A stretch of DNA of 64,000 nt from Hyphomicrobiaceae bacterium (GTDB taxonomy: Bacteria > Pseudomonadota > Alphaproteobacteria > Rhizobiales > Hyphomicrobiaceae), in assembly GCA_013214245.1 (NCBI GenBank), contig JABSQE010000011.1, forward strand, positions 21,600 through 85,599. The letters run 5' to 3'. Under the pieces are notes generated by a model. That model worked only from the letters and a program-made list of their open reading frames with translations. It was not told the DNA's origin and did not search any database. The translations under genes were made by a program, and so were the position numbers. Shown here piece by piece: positions 57,119 through 64,000 of the stretch (within the stretch, counting starts at the first letter, position 1; every line of letters begins with the position of its first letter).

Positions 57119-57613
57119 ATGTCACGTGTTTTGCTTCTATCTATAATTTTTTTTTCTATTTGGTTCGCCTTATCAGGCCATAACGATACATTCTTTTTGA
57201 CAATTGGAGTCGTTGTAACTGCTTTATGTATTTTAATTGTGAATAGGATGAGAGATAGAGAGGTAGTAAATGGCTTGGATCTTTCTGGTCATTTTGTGCG
57301 ACAATTGGTAGGCTACGTAGTTTATTTCGTTTGGCTTTTGAAGGAGATTATGAATTCAGCTTGGATTGTTACACAAATTATTATAGATCCAAAACTTCCA
57401 ATTAATCCCAATACAGTAAAGATACGCGCTAGTCAGCGAACATCATTAGGATTGGTAGTATTTGCGAACTCAATAACGCTTACACCTGGCACGCTGACAA
57501 TCGATATCACCGGGCAAGAGCTTATGGTTCATTCGTTGGTTCGGGGGGGAGGTGATGACCTAGAAGGAGGTATTATGGATGCGAAAATAACTGCTTTAGA
57601 ATGTACAGAGTAG
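57119..57613 (+). CDS. mnhE: Mrp/Mnh antiporter subunit E
   Basis: Small membrane subunit of a multisubunit cation/proton antiporter. The 164-residue product has two N-terminal membrane segments (VLLLSIIFFSIWFALSG, FFLTIGVVVTALCILIV), a third at LVGYVVYFVWLLKEIMNSAW, and the soluble tail with the family line VFANSITLTPGTLTIDITGQ and LVRGGGDDLEGG. GGAGTG precedes the ATG by 8 bases. It is the first gene of the operon; mnhF follows after 10 bases. The E-F-G start of the operon is the order used in Mbh-like clusters. Confidence 0.93.
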   Translation: MSRVLLLSIIFFSIWFALSGHNDTFFLTIGVVVTALCILIVNRMRDREVVNGLDLSGHFVRQLVGYVVYFVWLLKEIMNSAWIVTQIIIDPKLPINPNTVKIRASQRTSLGLVVFANSITLTPGTLTIDITGQELMVHSLVRGGGDDLEGGIMDAKITALECTE

Positions 57614-57623
57614 GTGAATCATA

Positions 57624-57929
57624 ATGCAATATGTATACACAGTTTCAACATTCGCAATCATTCTAGCTATGACTTTATGTGTGGTACGCGCAGTGAAGGG
57701 ACCAACGTTGTTTGATCGTGTTCTTGCAGGTAATGCTGTAGGTACGCTTGCTATCCTATTATTGATAGTAACAGGTTTTTTGCTAGAACGACCAGAATGG
57801 ACAGACATAGGTTTGACCTACGCTCTTTTAAACATAGTTGCCGCGTTGGCTATCCTTAAATACTTCCGTAGTGAACACATTTTGCATAGAGCTAAAAGGG
57901 AGGATTCCAGTAATGAACGATGTATTTAG
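57624..57929 (+). CDS. mnhF: Mrp/Mnh antiporter subunit F
   Basis: A 101-residue protein with three membrane segments, matching MnhF/MrpF: YTVSTFAIILAMTLCVVRAV, KGPTLFDRVLAGNAVGTLAI (the RVLA.N..GT signature), and DIGLTYALLNIVAALAILKY. AGGTGA sits before the ATG. Its 3' end overlaps the mnhG start by 17 bases, suggesting translational coupling. Confidence 0.94.
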   Translation: MQYVYTVSTFAIILAMTLCVVRAVKGPTLFDRVLAGNAVGTLAILLLIVTGFLLERPEWTDIGLTYALLNIVAALAILKYFRSEHILHRAKREDSSNERCI

Positions 57930-58323
57930 TGCGGGTGTGTTTGGTCTTGCCCTGGACATAATTAGTGGTTCTATGGTTTTGGTTGGAGTTTTTTTTATTA
58001 CAGTGGGTGCTTTTGGTGTAATTCGTATGCCAGACGTGTTTACACGCATGCATGCAGCTAGTGTAATTGAGACTGCTGGTTTGGGTTTTATTTTGGTTGG
58101 ACTAATTATGCAGTCCGGGTCATTCTTACTTGCACTAAAGCTTTTGTTCATTTTGGTACTCTTTCTAATTACGTCACCCGTCATATCGCACGCGATTGCA
58201 AGAACTGCCTTGCTAGGTGGTGAGGAGCCATTGCTGGGCGAAGTTTGCTGTGATAACAAAAGTCATACACTTGCCGCTCCTCGTGAAACTCAACTAGATC
58301 TCAGTAAAACGGGGTTAGACTAA
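57913..58323 (+). CDS. mnhG: Mrp/Mnh antiporter subunit G
   Basis: A 136-residue membrane subunit with three transmembrane segments: IISGSMVLVGVFFITVGAFG, the family signature GVIRMPDVFTRMHAASVIET, and a C-terminal segment LLFILVLFLITSPVISHAIA. The frame is open upstream into mnhF, but GGAGG before the ATG at 57913 sets the start. The tail (~25 residues after the last segment) is hydrophilic. The stop overlaps the next ATG by one base (TAATG). Confidence 0.94.
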   Translation: MNDVFSAGVFGLALDIISGSMVLVGVFFITVGAFGVIRMPDVFTRMHAASVIETAGLGFILVGLIMQSGSFLLALKLLFILVLFLITSPVISHAIARTALLGGEEPLLGEVCCDNKSHTLAAPRETQLDLSKTGLD

Positions 58324-58865
58324 TGGAATTATATCTGAATGCAGCCCTCCTAACCCTACTTTCCTTGGTTACGATAGCAATTATACGTGAGAGAAATTTA
58401 TTCGGTTCAATAATATTATTTAGTGTTTACAGTTTTATCATGGCCAGCTTGATGATTGTACTTGATGCGGTCGATGTTGCACTTACTGAAGCGGCGGTGG
58501 GTTCTGGTATTTCAACGGTGGTATTGCTAGGAACTCTTCATTTAATTAAAGCTAAGGAAGAACTACCAACTAAGTCGACAGTTTTGCCACTTACGGTTGT
58601 TGCGGTAACGGGATTGCTTTTGGTTTGGGGCACGTGTGATCTGCCGGTTTTTGGTGTTAGTGATGCTCCAATTCACAAACACGTAACGCCTTACTATCTC
58701 GAGCAAAGCATTCCTTTGATGGGCATACCCAACGTTGTGACAACCGTTTTAGGTAATTTCAGGAGTTTTGATACATTAGGAGAGACAACAGTAGTTTTAA
58801 CGGCAGGTGTCGGAATCATGCTGTTATTGAGGAGTCGTAATACAAAAGGCGGAGATCAGATATGA
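58323..58865 (+). CDS. DUF4040/MbhDE-like antiporter subunit (C-terminal part of MrpA)
   Basis: A 180-residue membrane protein matching the C-terminal piece of large MrpA subunits, made here as a separate protein. It contains the DUF4040 (MbhD) block ERNLFGSIILFSVYSFIMAS, DAVDVALTEAAVGSGISTVV, then an MbhE-like part with IPNVVTTVLGNFRSFDTLGE (VDFRGFDTLGE in homologues). The NuoL-like N-terminal part of MrpA is absent and is presumably supplied by one of the D-type proteins downstream. Tight overlaps on both sides (TAATG upstream, ATGA downstream). Confidence 0.9.
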   Translation: MELYLNAALLTLLSLVTIAIIRERNLFGSIILFSVYSFIMASLMIVLDAVDVALTEAAVGSGISTVVLLGTLHLIKAKEELPTKSTVLPLTVVAVTGLLLVWGTCDLPVFGVSDAPIHKHVTPYYLEQSIPLMGIPNVVTTVLGNFRSFDTLGETTVVLTAGVGIMLLLRSRNTKGGDQI

Positions 58866-59278
58866 AGTTTGAGGCTATTTTTCGCGTTGTTGCCAAAATT
58901 TTAATTCCTCTCATTGTGCTTTTTGCTTTTTACGTGCACTTTCACGGTGACTTTAGTCCTGGCGGGGGATTCCAAGCAGGTGTTATGATAGCTGCCGCAG
59001 CAATTTTATATGCTGTTGTTTTTGGTGTAGATGAAGCACAATCAATTTTGTCACAGCGTGCTGTTGCTTTTTTAGCACCGTTTGGGGTGCTGCTTTATGC
59101 GGCTGTTGGTCTATGCGCACTCCTTTCTGGAAAAAACTTTCTAGATTATACCGTTTTGGCTCACCACTCTAAGCATGCGCATCATATTGGCATTTTATTG
59201 ATAGAGATTGGTGTAATAATAACAGTTTCTTGTACCATGATTGCCATATTTTACGCATTTGTTGATCGGAGCCGGTAA
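58862..59278 (+). CDS. mnhB: Mrp/Mnh antiporter subunit B
   Basis: A 138-residue protein with four membrane segments and the MnhB-domain signature HFHGDFSPGGGFQAGVMIAA (SPGGGFQ). The first segment is ILIPLIVLFAFYVHF and the last HHIGILLIEIGVIITVSCTM. Start overlaps the upstream stop by four bases; its stop overlaps the mnhC start by one base. Length matches separate MnhB proteins. Confidence 0.93.
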   Translation: MKFEAIFRVVAKILIPLIVLFAFYVHFHGDFSPGGGFQAGVMIAAAAILYAVVFGVDEAQSILSQRAVAFLAPFGVLLYAAVGLCALLSGKNFLDYTVLAHHSKHAHHIGILLIEIGVIITVSCTMIAIFYAFVDRSR

Positions 59279-59676
59279 TGCAGGTGTTCGAGATTGTTGC
59301 TTCTTACTATAATTATGCGATAACCATATTTCTCATGTTGTCTGGTCTTTATATCGTTATTGCTCATGGTAATTTAGTGAAAAAACTCATAGGACTGGCG
59401 CTGTTTCAGACAGCAGTTTATTTGCTATATATTTCATCGGCTAAGATTATTGGTGGATCAGCCCCTATCATTGATGAGAGGTTCGCAGTTTATTCAAACC
59501 CGTTGCCACATGTTTTGATTCTAACGGCAATTGTGGTAGGCGTTGGTACGCTTGCTCTCGGATTGGCACTCGTTATTCGCATACATGAAGCGTATGGAAC
59601 TATTGAGGAGGATGAGATCTTAAAAGATATGGACAAAAGTGAGTATTGCGGGCGAAAAGTCGAGGGTCATCAATGA
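59278..59676 (+). CDS. mnhC: Mrp/Mnh antiporter subunit C (NuoK-like)
   Basis: A 132-residue NuoK-like protein with three membrane segments: IFLMLSGLYIVIAHGNLVKK, LIGLALFQTAVYLLYISSAK, and LPHVLILTAIVVGVGTLALG (the DPLP.ALVLTAIVIG region; here SNPLPHVLILTAIVVG). The C-terminus is a charged tail of ~30 residues that overlaps the mnhD start (ATGA). Length and motifs fit. Confidence 0.93.
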   Translation: MQVFEIVASYYNYAITIFLMLSGLYIVIAHGNLVKKLIGLALFQTAVYLLYISSAKIIGGSAPIIDERFAVYSNPLPHVLILTAIVVGVGTLALGLALVIRIHEAYGTIEEDEILKDMDKSEYCGRKVEGHQ

Positions 59677-61187
59677 GTGCAATTGAAGAAGGTTTTGTTT
59701 TGAAGGAGCACTTGCCTGCGCTTATCGTAGTCGTACCGATGGTTGTTGCTGCCGCAGTAGCCATGACCCGTAACAATAGGGTAGCTTGGGCTGCGTCAAC
59801 TATAGTTACTTGGGCCTTGTTTGTATTCTCGGCCATGCTGCTTGCTGAGGTTACAAATGTTGGAGAAATATCTTATTCTCTAGGTGGCTGGCCCCCGCCT
59901 TATGGTATCGAATACCGTGTCGACATTGTGAATGCGCTTATTCTGATGCTTGTTTCAGGTATTGGAGCCGTAGTCATGCCTTATGCGTTAAGAGCTGTTG
60001 ACAAAGATATTCATGCAGGCATGCATCCTTGGTTTTATTGCACCTATCTACTATGTCTCTGTGGCCTTCTAGGTATGACTGTCACAGGTGATGCATTCAA
60101 CATTTTTGTGTTTATGGAAATTTCATCCTTAGCTACATATGTCCTTATTGCCTTGGGACGCCGCCGTGAGGCGTTACTATCTGCATACCAATACCTTGTT
60201 ATGGGTACGATTGGGGCGACATTGTATGTTATTGGTGTTGGACTTTTATATATAGTCACAGGCAGTCTTAATCTTTCGGATATTGCAGGGCGTTTGGGAC
60301 CTGCTATGTCTGATCACTCTCGATCAGTTATGGCGGGCATTGCCTTTATCTTTACAGGTCTTAGTTTAAAGTTAGCCTTATTTCCGCTACATTTTTGGTT
60401 GCCCAACGCGTACGCTTTTGCTCCATCATTCGCTACTATATTCCTGGCTGCTACCGCAACAAAAGTTGCAATTTACGTTTTTCTACGCCTGTATTTCTCA
60501 GTATTTGGCGCGGCGATTTCATTTTCTCAGTTTCCTGTAGTGGAAGTTATATTGGTATTATCGTTGGCGGCTATATTTACCGCCTCCTTTCTAGCTATTT
60601 ATGAAGATAGCATTGTACGTATGCTAGCTTACTCATCTGTAGCTCAGATAGGTTACATTACATTAGGTGTTGCAATAGCTAATAAAGCTGGGCTTACAGG
60701 TTCTATTGTTCATCTCGTAAATCATGGTTTGATGAAAGCGCTTCTGTTTGCAGCGGTTGGCGCTATCATATTTCGTGTTGGTACTGATAAGTTAAGTAAA
60801 ATAAGCGGATTGGGGTTTAAGATGCCTGTTACTACGGCAGCTTTTGTCGTTGGAGGTCTTAGTATTATTGGTGTTCCAAGTACCGTTGGCTTCGTTTCGA
60901 AATGGTATTTAGGAGTTGGTGCGGTTAATGCTGGCTTGTGGCCAGTTACCTTAGCAATCATGGTGAGCTCATTACTAGCTGTGCTCTACATTGGTAGAGT
61001 TATAGAAGTAGTGTATTTCAATCCTGTTTGCGAACGGTGTGTTAAAGTTAAAGAGCCGCCTTTAAGCATGCTCGCGCCTATAATTTTACTTGCTATCGCA
61101 ACTGTATACTTTGGCTTGGACACATCTTTCACTGGGGATATTGCCATTAAAGCGGCTGAACAACTTCTGGAAGGGTTAAAACAATGA
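59673..61187 (+). CDS. mnhD: Mrp/Mnh antiporter subunit D (NuoL/M/N-like), first copy
   Basis: A 504-residue proton-antiporter-like subunit with about 14 membrane segments. Conserved ion-path residues can be placed: Glu in FNIFVFMEISSLATYVLIAL, Lys in GLSLKLALFPLHFWLPNAYA, Lys in LAATATKVAIYVFLRL, and His/Lys in LVNHGLMKALLFAAVGAI. The frame extends upstream to 59646, but the ATG at 59673 overlapping the mnhC stop is the natural start. The stop overlaps the next gene by four bases. Confidence 0.93.
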   Translation: MSAIEEGFVLKEHLPALIVVVPMVVAAAVAMTRNNRVAWAASTIVTWALFVFSAMLLAEVTNVGEISYSLGGWPPPYGIEYRVDIVNALILMLVSGIGAVVMPYALRAVDKDIHAGMHPWFYCTYLLCLCGLLGMTVTGDAFNIFVFMEISSLATYVLIALGRRREALLSAYQYLVMGTIGATLYVIGVGLLYIVTGSLNLSDIAGRLGPAMSDHSRSVMAGIAFIFTGLSLKLALFPLHFWLPNAYAFAPSFATIFLAATATKVAIYVFLRLYFSVFGAAISFSQFPVVEVILVLSLAAIFTASFLAIYEDSIVRMLAYSSVAQIGYITLGVAIANKAGLTGSIVHLVNHGLMKALLFAAVGAIIFRVGTDKLSKISGLGFKMPVTTAAFVVGGLSIIGVPSTVGFVSKWYLGVGAVNAGLWPVTLAIMVSSLLAVLYIGRVIEVVYFNPVCERCVKVKEPPLSMLAPIILLAIATVYFGLDTSFTGDIAIKAAEQLLEGLKQ

Positions 61188-62689
61188 GCTTGACTTGTTT
61201 GCTATCCAGCGAATTGATTCTGGCAGCGATCTTGATTCCATTTGTCGCATCGATCATTATTCCTATATTTCATCGTGCTCCTAATTGTCGTGAAGCTGTA
61301 ACATTGATCTCAGCGCTGGCGCTCTTAGTCGTAGTAACGGATCTTGTACCTTATATCCTATCGGGCGCCCGACCTGAAGTCCTTGATTTAGATGTTGTTT
61401 CTGGACTAGGTATTTCGTTCAAAGTTGAGCCTCTGGGGATGCTGTTTGCGTTGGTTGCATCAACGCTTTGGATCATAAATTCTATCTATTCTATAGGTTA
61501 TATGCGTAGCCATAACGAACCACGGCAGACTTCTTTTTTTGTTTGTTTCGCAGTTGCTATTTCGAGCGCAATTGGTCTTGCCTTCTCTAAAAATTTGTTA
61601 ACCTTGTTTATATTCTACGAGATACTAACGTTGTCCACTTATCCTCTTGTTTCACACAAAGGTAATAATGCGGCACGAAGAGGTGCCCGGGTATATATAA
61701 TTTTATTGCTTGGTACATCCATGATATTCCTTTTGCCTGCGATATTAGTAACCTACAATATTACAGAAACGCTTGATTTTACTCCTGGAGGTATTCTAGA
61801 AGGCAAAACCGATAACGCGACACTAGCGATTTTACTTGCTTTGTTCGTTTTTGGTATCGGAAAATCTGCTTTGATGCCTTTTCACTTTTGGTTGCCATCC
61901 GCAATGGTGGCTCCAACACCAGTTAGTGCTCTTTTGCATGCGGTTGCGGTAGTTAAAGCCGGAGTATTCACAGTCCTGAAAGTAGTTATATATATTTTTG
62001 GTATTGACACTCTATCTAGCAGTGGTCAAGCAGATTGGTTAATTTATTTTTCATCAGTTTGCGTGATTGCGGCCTCGCTTATTGCTATTAGGCAAAAGAA
62101 TTTGAAGGCACGACTGGCCTATTCTACTGTTAGTCAACTTTCATACATCACTCTTGGAGCTTCATTAGCAACCGCAACAAGCATTACAGGCAGCGTTATG
62201 CATATTGTTATGCACGCTGTAGCTAAGATTACACTTTTTATGTGCGCTGGAGCGATTTACGTGGCTCACAATAAGACAGAGATCGAAGAGCTAGACGGAA
62301 TTGGTCGTCTTATGCCAGTTACAATTTTTGCCTTCTTTGTCGCTTCTCTAAGTATAATTGGTTTGCCTCCGTTTGGAGGGACTTGGTCAAAATGGTTTCT
62401 AGCTATAGGTGCTATTGATTCTGGATATTATTTTGTCGTGGCAGTGTTCATGGTTTCGTCCGTTTTGAACGTGATATATTTAATCCCCATAGTATCAGCT
62501 GCAATTTTTAAGCCCCTACCTGGTACGAAAGATGGAGAGGCTATTAAGCTAAAAGAGGCCCCATTAGCGTGTGTTATTCCTATTTGTTTAACAGCACTTG
62601 GCTGCTTGATTATGTTTTTCGTGGTAGATGAACTATATAATTTTATAGGTCTTATAGATTTTAACGTCGGAGTCGGTACAGGCCAATAA
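61184..62689 (+). CDS. Antiporter subunit D-like protein (NuoL/M/N-like), second copy
   Basis: A 501-residue proton-antiporter-like subunit, clearly a different paralogue from the preceding one. It has FIFYEILTLSTYPLVSHKGN (Glu), GIGKSALMPFHFWLPSAMVA (Lys), ALLHAVAVVKAGVFTVLKVV (Lys), and HIVMHAVAKITLFMCAGAIY. The start overlaps mnhD (ATGA). Two adjacent D-type proteins are usual in alphaproteobacterial clusters that lack a full-length MrpA; this copy or the next could replace the NuoL-like part of MrpA. Confidence 0.91.
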   Translation: MSLTCLLSSELILAAILIPFVASIIIPIFHRAPNCREAVTLISALALLVVVTDLVPYILSGARPEVLDLDVVSGLGISFKVEPLGMLFALVASTLWIINSIYSIGYMRSHNEPRQTSFFVCFAVAISSAIGLAFSKNLLTLFIFYEILTLSTYPLVSHKGNNAARRGARVYIILLLGTSMIFLLPAILVTYNITETLDFTPGGILEGKTDNATLAILLALFVFGIGKSALMPFHFWLPSAMVAPTPVSALLHAVAVVKAGVFTVLKVVIYIFGIDTLSSSGQADWLIYFSSVCVIAASLIAIRQKNLKARLAYSTVSQLSYITLGASLATATSITGSVMHIVMHAVAKITLFMCAGAIYVAHNKTEIEELDGIGRLMPVTIFAFFVASLSIIGLPPFGGTWSKWFLAIGAIDSGYYFVVAVFMVSSVLNVIYLIPIVSAAIFKPLPGTKDGEAIKLKEAPLACVIPICLTALGCLIMFFVVDELYNFIGLIDFNVGVGTGQ

Positions 62690-62749
62690 GTGTAGGAGAA
62701 TGGTCATCTCCCTACTATTAACAATCTTATATCCTAAAAGGAGGTCGGA

Positions 62750-63043
62750 ATGATGGGTAATCGCAACTCAAAACGAAAATCCTCATTGCATTCCCAAGTG
62801 CCTGATTGTGAAGTATCAAACAGCAACTCTCTTTTCAATTGTAAGCCCTTTCTGCTTACTCTTTACATTTTCAGCGCTCTAATCGTAGCTTTAGATCCAT
62901 TAGTTCACAAGCATGGACCTTTTGAGATCGAACATTTGTGGGGTTTCTATGCGTTATGTGGCTTTTTGGCGTGCGTTAGTCTTGTGATCGGCGCAATATT
63001 TTTAAATTCAATGCTGCTTCAGCCAGAGGATTATTATGATTAG
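62750..63043 (+). CDS. Small membrane protein of the antiporter operon
   Basis: A 97-residue protein with two membrane segments (LLTLYIFSALIVALDPLV, LCGFLACVSLVIGAIFL), separated by HKHGPFEIEHLWGFYA, and a C-terminal EDYYD. The 'HPHF.I....GF.A..GF.acv..V' and 'EDYYD' pattern occurs in small proteins of similar operons, so it is probably a real accessory subunit without a name. AAAGGAGG precedes two in-frame ATGs (62750, 62753); the second has the better spacing. Its last eight bases overlap the next gene. Confidence 0.75.
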   Translation: MMGNRNSKRKSSLHSQVPDCEVSNSNSLFNCKPFLLTLYIFSALIVALDPLVHKHGPFEIEHLWGFYALCGFLACVSLVIGAIFLNSMLLQPEDYYD

Positions 63044-64000
63044 TGAGTTAAATCCTGGTCTCATACTAATAATGGGCGCGTTGTTAATTCCGCTATTGCC
63101 GAGATTTTTTTGTGGCCCATATATGATTGCTTTACCTGTAGTAGCCCTCATTTATATGCTAAATTTACCTATTGGGGAATTTGGACATATTCAACTCTTT
63201 GACATGCAGTTGGTCACGCTGCGGGTCGATAAGTTAAGCTTAGCATTTGGTTATGTTTTTTTAATTGCTGTATTCGTCGGAACTATTTATTCTTTGCATT
63301 TAGATGATTGGGCTCAACACGCTTCGGGCATGGTCTACGCTGGGAGCGCCATTGGAGCAGCTTTTGCAGGCGATCTTATTACGTTGTTCGTGTTTTGGGA
63401 GTTAACAGCTGTTTCGTCAGTGTTTCTTATATGGGCTTCTCGCACTGCCGCTTCACGCCATGCTGGCCAACGGTATTTGGTCATTCAAATTTGCTCTGGT
63501 TTGATTTTGCTGTCTGGAATTATGTTGCACTTTCGAGAAAGTGGATCAATATTATTCAACGCTATTGGTATAGAAACAATACCTGGCCAGCTAATTCTTA
63601 TAGCCTTCGGCGTGAAATGCGCTTTTCCATTACTAAACAGCTGGCTGCAAGACTCTTACCCCCACGCCACCATAACAGGTGCTGTGTTACTATCAGCTTT
63701 TACTACTAAGCTTGCTGTCTATGCTATTGCACGTGGTTATGCCGGCACAGATTATCTAATTCCCATTGGTGCGATGATGGCGATTTTGCCGTTGTTTTTA
63801 GCAGTTATTGAGAATGACATGCGTCGTTTGCTAGCTCACGCCTTGAATAACCAGCTCGGTTTTATGGTTGTGGGTGTTGGTATTGGTACAGAGCTAGCAC
63901 TTAATGGAGTAGCAGCTCATGCGTTCTGTCATATTATCTATAAAGGACTTCTGTTTATGGCAGTTGGTGCAGTTATGTTGCGTTATGGAACGGCAAAAGC
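63036..64000 (+). CDS. Antiporter subunit D-like protein, third copy, cut by window edge
   Basis: Open from the ATG at 63036 to the window end (about 321 codons) with at least nine membrane segments. Recognisable NuoL/M/N features: Glu in VFWELTAVSSVFLIWASRTA, Lys in LIAFGVKCAFPLLNSWLQDS followed by the PHAT motif, Lys in LLSAFTTKLAVYAIARGYAG, and HAFCHIIYKGLLFMAVGAVM. It overlaps the small membrane protein gene by eight bases. This is the third D-type protein in the operon; its C-terminus lies beyond the window. Confidence 0.9.
   Translation, partial: MISELNPGLILIMGALLIPLLPRFFCGPYMIALPVVALIYMLNLPIGEFGHIQLFDMQLVTLRVDKLSLAFGYVFLIAVFVGTIYSLHLDDWAQHASGMVYAGSAIGAAFAGDLITLFVFWELTAVSSVFLIWASRTAASRHAGQRYLVIQICSGLILLSGIMLHFRESGSILFNAIGIETIPGQLILIAFGVKCAFPLLNSWLQDSYPHATITGAVLLSAFTTKLAVYAIARGYAGTDYLIPIGAMMAILPLFLAVIENDMRRLLAHALNNQLGFMVVGVGIGTELALNGVAAHAFCHIIYKGLLFMAVGAVMLRYGTAK

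Noticed and set aside
63308..63709. 133-codon open frame in the antiporter operon
   Set aside because: Another frame from 63036 to the window end encodes a clear NuoL/M/N-type protein; this one is its shadow.

Overview
The window looks like a chromosomal piece of an AT-rich alphaproteobacterium, most like Rhodospirillales in gene content. Evidence for this includes a RegB/RegA redox two-component pair, a MucR-type regulator, CycM-type cytochrome c next to kdsB-pheA, carB-greA, an ELM1-family protein, DUF1491 and DUF3833 proteins, and a stand-alone DsbD N-terminal-like protein. About three quarters of the bases are coding. Many gaps of 0.4-2 kb hold only stop-ridden sequence, with a few short open remnants. 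This is what one expects of a genome in early reductive decay, for example a host-associated bacterium (a tunicate symbiont such as Candidatus Endolissoclinum would fit, but the sequence alone cannot prove it). No insertion sequence, prophage, CRISPR array or rRNA was seen, and there is one tRNA.

Layout. 1-4.7 kb: end of an NAD kinase gene, cutA, and a betaine/choline-type ABC transporter (proX-proW-proV). 4.7-7.6 kb: a ~960-residue membrane protein with a long pentapeptide-repeat array, convergent with proV. 7.6-9 kb: decayed DNA. 9-14 kb: an ELM1-family protein converging on greA and carB. 14.9-18.7 kb: DsbD-N-like protein, a 2.2 kb gap, and a Pcm-family methyltransferase. 18.8 kb: tRNA-Cys. 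19.5-22.6 kb: two adjacent secreted proteins built from the same PGxY-type repeat module, with no function I recognise. 23-25 kb: regB and regA. 25.5-30.4 kb: rsfS, rlmH and an L,D-transpeptidase on the plus strand meeting nadD, proA and proB on the minus strand, apparently a rearranged ancestral proB-proA-nadD-rsfS-rlmH cluster. 31-36 kb: pheA, kdsB, divergent cycM, tolC. 36.8-41.4 kb: aminopeptidase P, an SDR protein lacking its catalytic residues, and ispG. 42-46 kb: a four-gene lipid-modification operon (flavoprotein, DUF1365, Cfa-like methyltransferase, DUF3833). 46.8-50.3 kb: metX-metW and an aldehyde dehydrogenase. 51-56.7 kb: peptidoglycan-binding protein, DUF1491 protein, a small conserved-looking ORF, an OmpA-like protein with three repeat modules, sufE and a MucR/Ros protein. 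57.1-64 kb: a tightly overlapping Mrp/Mbh-type cation/proton antiporter operon that runs off the end.

Together the genes cover cofactor and amino-acid supply (NAD, proline, phenylalanine, methionine, isoprenoids, Fe-S), translation upkeep, the envelope (Kdo, TolC, L,D-transpeptidase, OmpA) and ion/osmolyte balance. The least explained items are the pentapeptide-repeat membrane protein, the PGxY-repeat pair and the OmpA-fused repeat protein.
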